From a virus, in the IMG/VR virus record IMGVR_UViG_3300035698_008341, positions 1 to 21,706 of that record: 21,706 nucleotides of DNA, one strand, 5' to 3'. The notes under the pieces are model-generated. The model was given only the letters and a program-made list of their open reading frames with translations. It ran no database searches and was not told the origin of the DNA. Shown here one piece after another: positions 7,829 through 14,750 of the stretch (position 1 is its first letter; each line of letters starts with the position of its first letter). The position numbers and the translations under genes were made by a program.

Positions 7829-8857
7829 TTAAGCTACTGTATACCATTCGATAGGTACTTTACTTCCTGAATCTTCTAATCCTGCTAAAAAGAATCCTGC
7901 AACACTAACTTCAATAGTGCTGTCTTCTGTAGCAAAAGTTGGATTAAAACTTTCAATAAACGCATTTTCAAATTTGAATGAAACAACTCTGTCCCCACTT
8001 ACCCCTCCTTCAGATATAATAAAAGATAAAGCTTTACCTGCCCATCCTCCAATATCTGCACAAGCAACACTAGTTAAGTCTCCTGCCATAGCTAAACTTC
8101 TAAGTTCAGTTCCACTAACCGTACTTGCTGCATCATCAGAATGAAGCTTTGCAGTAATACTAAAATCATATCTTCTAACGCCCGCTTGTGGTTGATTAAT
8201 AAGTCTGCTACCCATCGTTCTATAAATACCTAAATTATTCTCACTAGTAATCTCAAACGCAGTAACTTCTCCCACAGTTTCTCCACCAAGAGTTAAAGTA
8301 CTTTCAGTCCAAACTAAAGGCCTATTCGCAGGAGGTACATAAGTTTCACTTGACGTACTACTAGTTCCTTGTCTACAAACCCAATCAAAATTCATCTTAA
8401 CAGATTCATCAACGTTACCGCTTAAAGTCCAACTATTAACGGCTGCACCATCAAACGTCATAACATCAGCTGTAGTTCCAGTAGCTCCAACTTCAAGAGT
8501 AAGAGTATTAACTTCAGTCGCCGCGTATCCTAAAGCTTCAACTTCAGAAATCTGATAAGGACTTGCAATAGTTCCTGCACCAGTTCTTAAACCAATAACG
8601 CAATATTGTAAGAAATCAGGATCAGTAAATTCAGTCTCAGTACTTCCCGTAACATCCAATCCACCACTAACTACTTTAGTAGCATCTCTTCCTTCACCAA
8701 TACCGTGAACCCTGATCAAATTGTTCGTTATTGTATAACTTGTTGTTGCAGTCTTATCAACATAAGCTCCACCAGCAGGCACTCCTGCTGTTCCAAATGC
8801 TGTATCTTCTGCGTAAATTAAATATGTTCCAAATCCATTATATACTGTTTTAGCCAT
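7829..8857 (-). CDS. major tail tube protein
   Basis: This 342-residue beta-rich protein opens MAKTVYNGFGTYLIYAEDTAFG, a pattern common in siphovirus tube proteins, which often begin with a short strand and the phrase 'ET.FG'. It has many small and Thr/Ser/Gly residues and alternating strands, with no membrane segment. Near the C-terminus it has FKFENAFIESFNPTFATED and STIEVSVAGFFLAGLED, fitting the conserved tube beta-sandwich end. It lies directly before the chaperone pair. The ATG overlaps the stop of a 31-codon gene and has GGAGA 11 nt upstream. At 342 residues it may contain an extra surface domain (about 95-170). Confidence 0.8.
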   Translation of the reverse strand: MAKTVYNGFGTYLIYAEDTAFGTAGVPAGGAYVDKTATTSYTITNNLIRVHGIGEGRDATKVVSGGLDVTGSTETEFTDPDFLQYCVIGLRTGAGTIASPYQISEVEALGYAATEVNTLTLEVGATGTTADVMTFDGAAVNSWTLSGNVDESVKMNFDWVCRQGTSSTSSETYVPPANRPLVWTESTLTLGGETVGEVTAFEITSENNLGIYRTMGSRLINQPQAGVRRYDFSITAKLHSDDAASTVSGTELRSLAMAGDLTSVACADIGGWAGKALSFIISEGGVSGDRVVSFKFENAFIESFNPTFATEDSTIEVSVAGFFLAGLEDSGSKVPIEWYTVA

Positions 8858-8952
8858 TATTCTTCACTCTCCTTAGTGTTTTTCTTCTTTGATTTCTTTT
8901 CTTTTTTATCTTCAAGGGGGGTTGTTTGTTTTCCCCAATTAGGTGTTACCAT
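8857..8952 (-). CDS. 31-residue lysine-rich peptide, unknown
   Basis: The peptide MVTPNWGKQTTPLEDKKEKK... is 31 residues, with 12 Lys in its C-terminal two thirds. It is supported by a GAGGT motif 7 nt before the ATG, a start overlapping the upstream gene, and a stop overlapping the tail-tube start as TAATG. Such tight coupling on both sides argues for real translation, either as a peptide or as a coupling device for the abundant tube protein. No family recognised. Confidence 0.5.
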   Translation of the reverse strand: MVTPNWGKQTTPLEDKKEKKSKKKNTKESEE

Positions 8953-9133
8953 TTTTTTCTACCTCTAATTTATTAATGATTTCCAACCGCTTATGTAAGT
9001 TGGCTAGGTACTGCTCGGTTTTCCTAATCTTATTTTGGATTGTGGAAGAGCTAACTATACGTTCTTGTGTATTACTTGTAGTAATAACTTCTATGACATT
9101 ACTGCCTTTAATTTCGTAATTAGTATTATTCAT
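8939..9133 (-). CDS. 64-residue coiled-coil protein, unknown
   Basis: The N-terminal part is Asn/Thr/Ser-rich with beta character (VIEVITTSNTQERIV). The C-terminal half is a heptad-like helix (IQNKIRKTEQYLANLHKRLEIINKLEVEK). Its ATG overlaps the stop of the preceding gene (ATGA) with GAGGAT just upstream, so it is translationally coupled. It sits between the tail-completion gene and the tail-tube gene. I do not recognise it; a small structural or assembly role in the neck or tail is possible. Confidence 0.6.
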   Translation of the reverse strand: MNNTNYEIKGSNVIEVITTSNTQERIVSSSTIQNKIRKTEQYLANLHKRLEIINKLEVEKNGNT

Positions 9134-9789
9134 AAGGTATCCTCGTAAACAAAAGGAATTTCGAAATCTTGATTACGCTGGAATATTTTGTTATTGCCAA
9201 AAGGACTAACTAATACAGGCCCCATTGCAGTAGGAGTAATAAAATTGAAATAATAGAAACTCTTCTTATTCTTAATAAAAAAACTTCTTATACTAGCAAT
9301 TAATTCTTCTAAGTGATCTTGATTAGGATTATAAGCTACGACACTTACTGTATAACTAGTCTGAGTACTACCGCCACCCAAAGCAATCTCGTCAGTTTTA
9401 CCTGCGATAGTGTCAAATCCTATTCGGGGAAAATCACCAATCTTTAAGTGAGGTTGGGGAAAATCAGGAAATAATCTATCATTAGTTCCATAATCATAAG
9501 TGATAAGAATTGCGTCATCTAAAGTAACTGATGCTATAGTAAAAGTATTAGCATTAAGATCTAGAGTGTAATCATCTCCATAAGTTATTTCGGCACCTTC
9601 TACACTAACACTCCTAACATTCTTCACGTTAGAATTAGTCATAGTAAACGTTTCAGCACCAGTAAGAGTAGCCGTGTGAGATTCATCAACAACAGCTGTG
9701 ACTCCACGAGTAGCAATAGAAAATAAGTCAGCATTTCTCAGCCTGTTTATAAGTTCCTGTCGTATATCAAATATACTTATTTGTGTCAT
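9130..9789 (-). CDS. tail completion / terminator-like protein with inserted beta domain
   Basis: This 219-residue protein has an N-terminal helix typical of tail terminators (FDIRQELINRLRNADLFSI). About residues 35-100 are an inserted beta-sandwich-like stretch (TATLTGAETFTMTN, VRSVSVEGAEITYGDDYTL, DDAILITYDYG). The C-terminal half resembles terminator folds: a helix DHLEELIASIRSFFIKNKK after a TSYTVSVVAYN strand, then DFEIPFVYED. Order (gp10-like protein, this, coiled coil, tube) fits. Its start has a GAGGT motif close to the ATG. The assignment rests on position and secondary-structure pattern, without a diagnostic motif. Confidence 0.6.
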   Translation of the reverse strand: MTQISIFDIRQELINRLRNADLFSIATRGVTAVVDESHTATLTGAETFTMTNSNVKNVRSVSVEGAEITYGDDYTLDLNANTFTIASVTLDDAILITYDYGTNDRLFPDFPQPHLKIGDFPRIGFDTIAGKTDEIALGGGSTQTSYTVSVVAYNPNQDHLEELIASIRSFFIKNKKSFYYFNFITPTAMGPVLVSPFGNNKIFQRNQDFEIPFVYEDTL

Positions 9790-9806
9790 TTAAACCTCTT
9801 GGTTAT

Positions 9807-10217
9807 TTACTTAAACGCTTCAATCAATGCTTCTTTAACAATCTTCTTAGACTGTGTTTTTACAGTACTTCTAATAAATGGAAATGGTCTTGTTCCGAAC
9901 TTAGCTATATGATTCGCCAACACATAAGCAAGATTTTCGTCGCCCCACTTTCTCGCACACCAACCTTTAAGTTCTTCTACGGGCGGGAAATGAGGTGGAG
10001 TTCCAAACTCTAAGTATCGACCGTGTTCAGCCATACTAATAGTAAGTTCATCGCCTTGTATTGAATATCTAATGCTGGATTGTAACTTTCCAGTATCTTT
10101 TCCGTGTTTTTTATCTAATTCTTCTTTTAATGCTTCAGTAAGTTCAATTCCAATGATGTTCATAGCTTTGTTCAACTTTGTATTGAAGTCTTCCATATCT
10201 ATTTCAACCATCTTCAT
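9807..10217 (-). CDS. HK97 gp10-like neck/tail component
   Basis: This protein of about 136 residues has the signature of the HK97-gp10 family: an N-terminal amphipathic helix, DTGKLQSSIRY, GRYLEFGTPPHFPPV, and near the C-terminus TRPFPFIRSTV followed by a helix. Such proteins sit at the head-tail junction in siphoviruses. Start choice: ATG at 10217 overlaps the upstream stop (GAAGATGGTTGA), with in-frame alternatives at 10211 and 10196; a still longer frame to 10274 would lie entirely inside the upstream gene and is unlikely. A 21-bp TATA-like element lies about 100 nt upstream, so this gene may also have its own promoter. Confidence 0.8.
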   Translation of the reverse strand: MKMVEIDMEDFNTKLNKAMNIIGIELTEALKEELDKKHGKDTGKLQSSIRYSIQGDELTISMAEHGRYLEFGTPPHFPPVEELKGWCARKWGDENLAYVLANHIAKFGTRPFPFIRSTVKTQSKKIVKEALIEAFK

Positions 10218-10818
10218 AAAGGAACAAATTATTCGCAGTATAAACGAAACTTGTGTCTCCACCTGTATTGTCAAAAATACCTGTTACGTTAAAACTTTCT
10301 TTGATTTTAAACTTTATAAAACCCTTGTTAATCTGTCCATCAGTCTCTGCATCTAAATCGTGAGTTGCATCAGTAATAGTTAGGGTATCAGCGTCGGGAA
10401 CAGTAGCAACAGTATATAATCCATTATAGTTAGTTGTCCCAACAATAATGATCTCCCCACCAACACTTTGACCGTGACCAACTGCAGTAACAGTAATAGT
10501 TGTAGCATCACCATCAATAGCAGTGATCGTAACATTAGTGCCATCAGCATAAATAAAATCATCCATTTCAACAGTATCAGCATACTTACTTAAACAAACA
10601 CAATCCCCTTTCTCAACAAAACCTGCCTTCTCAAAATCCCAAGCCTGACTAGACCTCATAAAATAAGCTTCAATCACAGCAGGCGTACCTTCACTAACAA
10701 TCTCCGCACCACTAACATTCGAAATCGTATTAGTAACAGGCACGTGAATTAACAATCTACCAAAGTCTTCCAGTATTGTTTCAAAATCCTCAGGCGTAAA
10801 AAAGTTTGTTATTACCAT
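10204..10818 (-). CDS. head-closure/neck protein with FCCH-like inserted domain
   Basis: This 204-residue protein lies between the connector and gp10-like genes, the place of a head-tail stopper. The N-terminal part (MVITNFFTPEDFETILEDFG ... FMRSSQAWDFEKAGFVEKGD) leads into a beta fold that is interrupted at about residues 97-165. The insert reads TVTAVGHGQSVGGEIIIVGT and YNGLYTVATVPDADTLTI, matching the pattern of FCCH-like domains often grafted into phage structural proteins. The outer fold then resumes (FIKFKIKESFNVTGIFDN). Near its 3' end the coding sequence also contains a copy of the 21-bp TATA-like element. Confidence 0.6.
   Translation of the reverse strand: MVITNFFTPEDFETILEDFGRLLIHVPVTNTISNVSGAEIVSEGTPAVIEAYFMRSSQAWDFEKAGFVEKGDCVCLSKYADTVEMDDFIYADGTNVTITAIDGDATTITVTAVGHGQSVGGEIIIVGTTNYNGLYTVATVPDADTLTITDATHDLDAETDGQINKGFIKFKIKESFNVTGIFDNTGGDTSFVYTANNLFLYEDG
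10306..10326 (-). promoter_or_regulatory. 21-bp TATA-like element, copy A (inside a coding region)
   Basis: This is an exact copy of a 21-bp sequence also found at 15406-15426 and 18248-18268. On the minus strand it reads AAGGG, then TTTTATAAAG, then TTTAAA: a purine-rich BRE-like stretch before a TATA box. Copy A lies in the 3' part of the neck gene, about 100 nt before the gp10-like start, and encodes part of GFIKFKIK. Exact identity in a protein-coding position is unlikely by chance. Promoter activity is inferred. Confidence 0.5.
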
Positions 10819-10824
10819 TTAAAT

Positions 10825-11667
10825 TCAACCCTGTTCAACTAAAATGAAAGGTCTATAAATCTGTTCAACAATATTCTTAGCTTCCTTACCAAGTTGGTCA
10901 GCACCCGCTTTAAGATTAACATACGGTTGTCCTTTACTTCCGCTAACTCCACCAGGCAAACTAATCGTTGCAAAATCTTTATATGAACCGCCAATCTTAG
11001 CATTAAGTGTTCTAATTCCCGCTAATAAAATACATAATCGTTTAATAATAGGTGGAATAGGATACACTCCATAAACATAAGTAAGATCCACTAATTGAGG
11101 TTCCGCATCATTAAAATAAGTAGCTTCAGCACCACTCTTTCCCAATAATAATCTTCCACTATCTTTATATTGATAAACATAACTAGGCGTTACACTCACA
11201 CTATTAATACTTAAAGAGTTCAATGCAATTAAAGGGAAACTGTAAGTGAACAAAGTATCCGTTCCAGTTCCATCCATAGTCTCCTCTTTATACCCTAATT
11301 TAACAATTCTAAACTCACTCGTAACATCAGTTGCCGCACTAAATGCCGTATCAACTGTGATCTTATTAGCATCATTCGCACTTATATTTCTGTACTCACC
11401 AGCATTAGTTCCGCCATAAATCCACAATACATACCCTACATAATCATCAGTAGTCATAGCAAGAGTTGTAAGACTTAAAGTTGTCGTACTATAATCACCA
11501 TCAGCAGTTCCACTCTGTTCAACGCTTCCAAACTTAGTATTATATAATTGCTCAATCTCTTCCTGACTATAGTATATAAATTGAGTAATATCCGCATCAC
11601 TAACAGGAGCTCCTGTAGCAGGAAAATTAATCGCTGACTTCACTTCTTCATAAGTACAATAAGGCAT
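10825..11667 (-). CDS. head-tail connector/adaptor (gp6/YqbG-like) with beta insertions
   Basis: This 280-residue protein begins MPYCTYEEVKSAINFP and has the N-terminal helical pattern of head-tail adaptors (DADITQFIYYSQEEIEQLYNT). The helical core resumes near the end (PPIIKRLCILLAGIRTLNA ... KNIVEQIYRPFILVEQG). Between them, about residues 48-205, are two beta inserts: one with TTDDYVGYVLWIYGGTNAGE and NKITVDTAFSA, and one with GTGTDTLFTYSFPLIALNSL, SINSVSVTP and GRLLLG. Adaptor proteins of this family are usually about 100-200 residues, so the inserts account for the extra length. It follows small decoration-like genes and precedes the head-closure gene. The ATG has an AGAGGT motif 8 nt upstream. 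Confidence 0.7.
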   Translation of the reverse strand: MPYCTYEEVKSAINFPATGAPVSDADITQFIYYSQEEIEQLYNTKFGSVEQSGTADGDYSTTTLSLTTLAMTTDDYVGYVLWIYGGTNAGEYRNISANDANKITVDTAFSAATDVTSEFRIVKLGYKEETMDGTGTDTLFTYSFPLIALNSLSINSVSVTPSYVYQYKDSGRLLLGKSGAEATYFNDAEPQLVDLTYVYGVYPIPPIIKRLCILLAGIRTLNAKIGGSYKDFATISLPGGVSGSKGQPYVNLKAGADQLGKEAKNIVEQIYRPFILVEQG

Positions 11668-11670
11668 TTT

Positions 11671-12015
11671 TTAAACCTCTAAATAAATTATTACAGTAGC
11701 TGTTTTTGAATCACCCATATTAGCACCAGTTACTTTAATACTTCCAACAACTCCTAACCTAAAATCAGTATTTCCGCCAACTCCCGTAATACTTGGAATT
11801 GCAATCGTGTCAGCCGCAATACTCATAGTTGTACTTGTATAAATTGCTGTTTCATTACTATCAGTTATAGCTAAATCCCATAACGTTGTTGGAGTTGCAG
11901 TACCATCATTTACTACTTTAACTAAAGACACTACTCCATTACATAACGGAATAGTTTCAACTACATCACCACTAGCATCACTCGTGATTACTACTCGCCT
12001 TATTTCAACACTCAT
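11671..12015 (-). CDS. small beta-rich head protein (decoration candidate)
   Basis: This 114-residue protein is almost all beta strand: RRVVITSDASGDVVETIPL, GVVSLVKVVND, LWDLAITDSNETAIYT, FRLGVVGSIKVTGANMGDSK, TATVIIYLEV. The pattern (strand, turn with DASGD, TLWDLAITD, then KTATVIIY) recurs in small virion proteins encoded near capsid or neck genes. It overlaps the upstream 85-residue gene by 4 nt and has a GGAGT motif 7 nt before the ATG. A capsid-decoration or neck accessory role is inferred from composition and position only. Confidence 0.5.
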   Translation of the reverse strand: MSVEIRRVVITSDASGDVVETIPLCNGVVSLVKVVNDGTATPTTLWDLAITDSNETAIYTSTTMSIAADTIAIPSITGVGGNTDFRLGVVGSIKVTGANMGDSKTATVIIYLEV

Positions 12016-12269
12016 TTTTTACTCCTAATCGTTCTCATAACTGTAGCAGCAATAGAAACATCTTTCTTATCCACTACACCATCGCCATTTAAGTCAAAAT
12101 TGATTTTCTTCTTAACTTTCTTCTCTTTAACTTCCTTCACTTCATTCACTTTAGGAATATAAACATATAATTTACCATCTGCATCTTTCCTAATCTCTCC
12201 CACGGGATCGTCTTTACTAGGAGCTTGAGATGTCTTCACTTCATTTACCATATTTGTTGTCATAGCCAT
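12012..12269 (-). CDS. 85-residue protein with a single dockerin-like calcium-binding loop
   Basis: The N-terminal half is polar, with GKLYVYIPK and a Lys/Glu-rich linker. The C-terminus carries a textbook EF-hand/dockerin loop, DLNGDGVVDKKD at residues 59-70, with Asp1, Asn3, Asp5, Asp9 and Asp12 in place, followed by a helix (VSIAATVMRTIRSKK). Only one of the usual two dockerin repeats is present. No signal peptide. A GAGGG motif lies 9 nt before the ATG. It sits between decoration-like genes in the head module, so a calcium-stabilised virion or assembly protein is possible. Function unknown. Confidence 0.6.
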   Translation of the reverse strand: MAMTTNMVNEVKTSQAPSKDDPVGEIRKDADGKLYVYIPKVNEVKEVKEKKVKKKINFDLNGDGVVDKKDVSIAATVMRTIRSKK

Positions 12270-12302
12270 TTTCTTTTTCCCTCACAATGTTAATAAATTA
12301 AT

Positions 12303-12318
12303 AAAAAAAATAAAAAAA
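12303..12318 (-). terminator. U-tract transcription terminator candidate after decoration paralogue 2
   Basis: The minus-strand sequence starting 8 nt after the stop at 12327 has T7, A, T8 in an AT-only stretch, with no hairpin before it. Archaeal RNA polymerase terminates on bare U-tracts. In a bacterial phage this would not be a canonical intrinsic terminator. Partial readthrough would be needed for the downstream neck and tail genes unless they have another promoter. Confidence 0.45.
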
Positions 12319-12326
12319 TAAAGTAT

Positions 12327-12638
12327 TTAAGCAAATACTCCTGGCACAGCTCTTCCTACAAGTTCTACAACTCTCGGTGCATTATTATTAGCACTTTGTA
12401 AAGTTATAGTCGCAGTTCCAGTTGTTACCGAACAAGTAGCTATATCAGTTACGATAATACTCCCGTCAGTTGTATGAACCCAGCTTCTAATAGTAAGAAG
12501 GCCAGTTGGATTAATTCCATAATCAGCTAAAACTACCGTGAACGTATCGTTCTCATCAGTAGTATTAGGAGTCATAAAAACAACCTTTTTCAAACTTGCA
12601 TTAGGAACTATCTCATAAGCCTGTAAAATATCAACCAT
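12327..12638 (-). CDS. small beta-rich head protein, paralogue 2 (decoration candidate)
   Basis: This 103-residue protein begins MVDILQAYEIVPNASLKKVV and ends PRVVELVGRAVPGVFA. It is a clear duplicate of the gene just upstream: shared blocks include LADYGI, TGLL, SWVHT.DGS, RV and VGRA.PGVFA, roughly 40-50% identical by eye. The ATG at 12638 overlaps the last base region of the upstream stop (TTAAAATGG), and a longer upstream frame is rejected because it lies in the paralogue's coding region. Small, all-beta, next to the capsid gene: a capsid decoration or auxiliary protein is the likely role. Paralogues could form hetero-oligomers or be expressed at different levels. Confidence 0.65.
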   Translation of the reverse strand: MVDILQAYEIVPNASLKKVVFMTPNTTDENDTFTVVLADYGINPTGLLTIRSWVHTTDGSIIVTDIATCSVTTGTATITLQSANNNAPRVVELVGRAVPGVFA

Positions 12639-12639
12639 T

Positions 12640-12957
12640 TTAAGCGAATACTCCTGGGTCAGCTCTTCCAACGATTTGAATAACTCTTGAATCGTTATCA
12701 GTTCCAGCCACAATAGTAACGGTTAAAACTCCTGCACTTACAGCACAAGTATTTAGTTCTGTTGTTATAACACTTCCATCAACCGTATGAACCCAACTTT
12801 CCACAGATAATAAACCTGTAGCACTAATTCCATAATCTGCCAATGTTATTGCAACTGTATCAGCTGCGTCTGTAGTATTAGCTAAAGTAATTAATACTGA
12901 CTTTAACCCACTATTTGGGACTACTTCCCAAGATTTTAATATTGATACTGCTCCCAT
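12640..12957 (-). CDS. small beta-rich head protein, paralogue 1 (decoration candidate)
   Basis: This 105-residue protein opens MGAVSILKSWEVVPNSGLKS and shares most of its length with the gene downstream (LADYGI, TGLL, SWVHT.DGS, VGRA.PGVFA). The strong CGAGGTATAAAATAAAATG ribosome-binding context resembles those of the capsid and neighbouring genes, so high expression is likely. There is no membrane segment. Located two genes downstream of the capsid gene, it fits a decoration or cement protein. The Cys in NTCAVSAG is conserved in the paralogue. Confidence 0.65.
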   Translation of the reverse strand: MGAVSILKSWEVVPNSGLKSVLITLANTTDAADTVAITLADYGISATGLLSVESWVHTVDGSVITTELNTCAVSAGVLTVTIVAGTDNDSRVIQIVGRADPGVFA

Positions 12958-12978
12958 TTTATTTTATACCTCGTTAAT

Positions 12979-13248
12979 TTATTTATATAATATCATTGCA
13001 CTACAAGCCGTTCCTGTTGCTCCAGCTAGTGTAATAATATTTGTTGATATCGTATGGAGTTCTGAAGCTCCTGTTGCGTCAAGTGTCGGCCAAGCCAATA
13101 AGATATTTGTTGCATTCTTTACAGTCCAAGTATCGTTTTGTGCACCTTTCGCTTCGCTATCTATATATCCTAATTTGTAACCTTTCAAATCACTTCCAGC
13201 TTGTGGTAGTATTTGAGTTACACTTACATTTGTGTTTGTTGCTCCCAT
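12979..13248 (-). CDS. 89-residue small beta-rich head protein, possible distant paralogue
   Basis: MGATNTNVSVTQILPQAGSD starts an 89-residue protein encoded immediately after the major capsid gene and its U-tract. Its strand order (KLGYIDSEAKGAQNDTWTVK, NILLAWPTLDATGASELHTI, NIITLAGATGTACSAMILYK) echoes the two downstream paralogues at low identity, so the three may be one expanded family. GAGGT lies 7 nt before the ATG. A capsid decoration role is inferred from position right after the capsid gene. No sequence motif proves it. Confidence 0.6.
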   Translation of the reverse strand: MGATNTNVSVTQILPQAGSDLKGYKLGYIDSEAKGAQNDTWTVKNATNILLAWPTLDATGASELHTISTNIITLAGATGTACSAMILYK

Positions 13249-13269
13249 ATTTATACCTCATTTCCTTTC

Positions 13270-13289
13270 AAAAAAAAGAAAGAAAAAAA
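13270..13289 (-). terminator. U-tract transcription terminator candidate after the capsid gene
   Basis: Thirteen nt after the capsid stop the minus strand has a pure pyrimidine run of 20 nt: T7, C, T3, C, T8. There is no preceding stem-loop. This is the shape of an archaeal U-tract terminator and could raise the ratio of capsid mRNA over downstream genes if partially effective. In a bacterial phage it would be weak evidence. Confidence 0.5.
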
Positions 13290-13301
13290 TAGTACATATC
13301 T

Positions 13302-14399
13302 CTATGCACTAATTGCTGTGATTGAACTACAAAATGCTGTATTTCTAATGATTAAAGCTTCATAGATTTTAAGCATAAATTTCTCACTGTCGTTAGTTTT
13401 AGCAAGGTCTTCATAAGTTAAGTCTTGTAAAACTCTCATTTCAACAACGCTCATATCTAAGAAATACATAGCTTTTGAACCACTAGCATTTGATAAATAC
13501 ATACTTGGTATAACTGGAATTTGTCCTACCATTGTGTTTAAAACAATAGTTGAGAATCCCCAAAATACTTGCTGAACTGGTTGCATATATCCAATCTTTG
13601 CAGTCAATAATCCTAATAGGTCGTTGTAAACTCCTGAAGAGCAAACAGCTAAGTTAGGTCTACCACCATCATCGAAAGCATACTGAATAGCTAAATTAAT
13701 GTCTGCAAGTCCTAAAGCAGTTGTTCCTTTAGCAACAGTGTTAGTTGTAGTCATTAGCTTTACGATTCCTGAGAATTGTGTAGCGTCAGTACTAGCATCA
13801 CCATTAACGATTAAACTTTCTTCTTTTTCTCGGATTTCTCGAGTCTTAACTAAAACTTCTTGTTGTTTAGCATTAGTTGCTCCTTGATTTCCAAAAGCTC
13901 CAGTTGAACCACTAGCACTCATTCCTTCTAAAATGTAAGATGGAATAGCTGCAACAGCTTGCCCAGTTACTCTTCCAACAGCATAAATGTATTTAATGCT
14001 TGTAGAATATCTGTCATAAGTTGTATTAGTTTCAGCAAGAGGTGCGTCTTCTAAAGCTGTAATAGCTCCGCCTTTTGCAGTAATATTGTTATAATCAGCA
14101 GTAGTTCCCATATTAGTTACTCTTGGAACTAATTCTACTAATGGAGTATATTTTCTAGTTGTATCAATGATTCGGGGATCAACATAAATAGGTACTAAAG
14201 CATATCCTGTTGTACCTGATCCGCCAGTTGTTGAAGTTAATGCCTTCATACCAACTTTAGCTTTTTCGTTTAAAGCTCCTCTCATATCTACTTCCATTTC
14301 TCCTTTTAAACCTTTCAAATCAGCCTTTTGATAAACCGTACCCGATGGTAAGTTACCAAAGCTAGATGCATAAGCGTTTCCTACGTTTACATTTGTCAT
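13302..14399 (-). CDS. major capsid protein, HK97 fold
   Basis: This 365-residue protein follows the protease-scaffold gene by 12 nt with a strong AGAGGT site. Pattern and order fit an HK97-type capsid: an N-terminal helical/charged region to be cleaved or ordered (residues 1-60), then GYALVPIYVDPRIIDTTRKYTPLVELVPRV (segments at about 65-95), a long P-domain helix region (QEVLVKTREIREKEESLIVNG, about 185-205), and a C-terminal IPVIPSMYLSNASGSKAMYF block followed by MKVLQ-like strands (VVEMRVLQDLTYEDLAK). The last residues are hydrophobic strand (YEALIIRNTAFC). The exact delta-domain cleavage site cannot be placed by eye. Confidence 0.85.
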   Translation of the reverse strand: MTNVNVGNAYASSFGNLPSGTVYQKADLKGLKGEMEVDMRGALNEKAKVGMKALTSTTGGSGTTGYALVPIYVDPRIIDTTRKYTPLVELVPRVTNMGTTADYNNITAKGGAITALEDAPLAETNTTYDRYSTSIKYIYAVGRVTGQAVAAIPSYILEGMSASGSTGAFGNQGATNAKQQEVLVKTREIREKEESLIVNGDASTDATQFSGIVKLMTTTNTVAKGTTALGLADINLAIQYAFDDGGRPNLAVCSSGVYNDLLGLLTAKIGYMQPVQQVFWGFSTIVLNTMVGQIPVIPSMYLSNASGSKAMYFLDMSVVEMRVLQDLTYEDLAKTNDSEKFMLKIYEALIIRNTAFCSSITAISA

Positions 14400-14411
14400 T
14401 TTATTCTACCT

Positions 14412-14750
14412 CTATATAGCGGAAAGAAGGTCTGTTACTTCTTCGCTTTTTTGTACTATTGGTTGTGATGGAGTTTTACTTTTGAAAATTCCTTTTTCTT
14501 TAAGATCTTTAAGTTCAACACTTTGTGCTTCAACTTGTTCTCTTAGAGCTTTAAGTTCTGCAATCACAGACTTTTCTTCAACCTTAGCATCTTTCTTTTT
14601 CTTATCTTCTTCTTCACTGTCTTCTTCAGAATCTTCTTTTGCAGGTTTTGCATCAGCCTTTTCTTCAACTACAGCTTCGACAACTTCTTCTACTTTAGCC
14701 TCTTCGACTACAGGAGTTTCAGTTGGTTTCTCAATTTTTTCATCTACCAT
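14412..14750 (-). CDS. nested scaffold protein, internal start (candidate)
   Basis: Inside the protease-scaffold gene, the ATG at 14750 (Met211 of the long form) is preceded by GAGGT with a 7-nt spacer, the same ribosome-binding layout as the separate genes here. It would give a 112-residue protein, MVDEKIEKPTETPVVEE..., holding only the acidic and coiled-coil scaffold part. This matches lambda, where the scaffold Nu3 is made from within the protease gene C. The site is seen; its use is inferred. Confidence 0.5.
   Translation of the reverse strand: MVDEKIEKPTETPVVEEAKVEEVVEAVVEEKADAKPAKEDSEEDSEEEDKKKKDAKVEEKSVIAELKALREQVEAQSVELKDLKEKGIFKSKTPSQPIVQKSEEVTDLLSAI

Noticed and set aside
10218-10274. 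Longer start for the gp10-like protein
   Set aside because: It would lie wholly within the upstream gene and adds residues that do not match the usual N-terminal helix.
12639-12713. N-terminal extension of the second decoration paralogue
   Set aside because: It overlaps the end of the first paralogue, and the shared sequence between the two begins only after the ATG at 12638.
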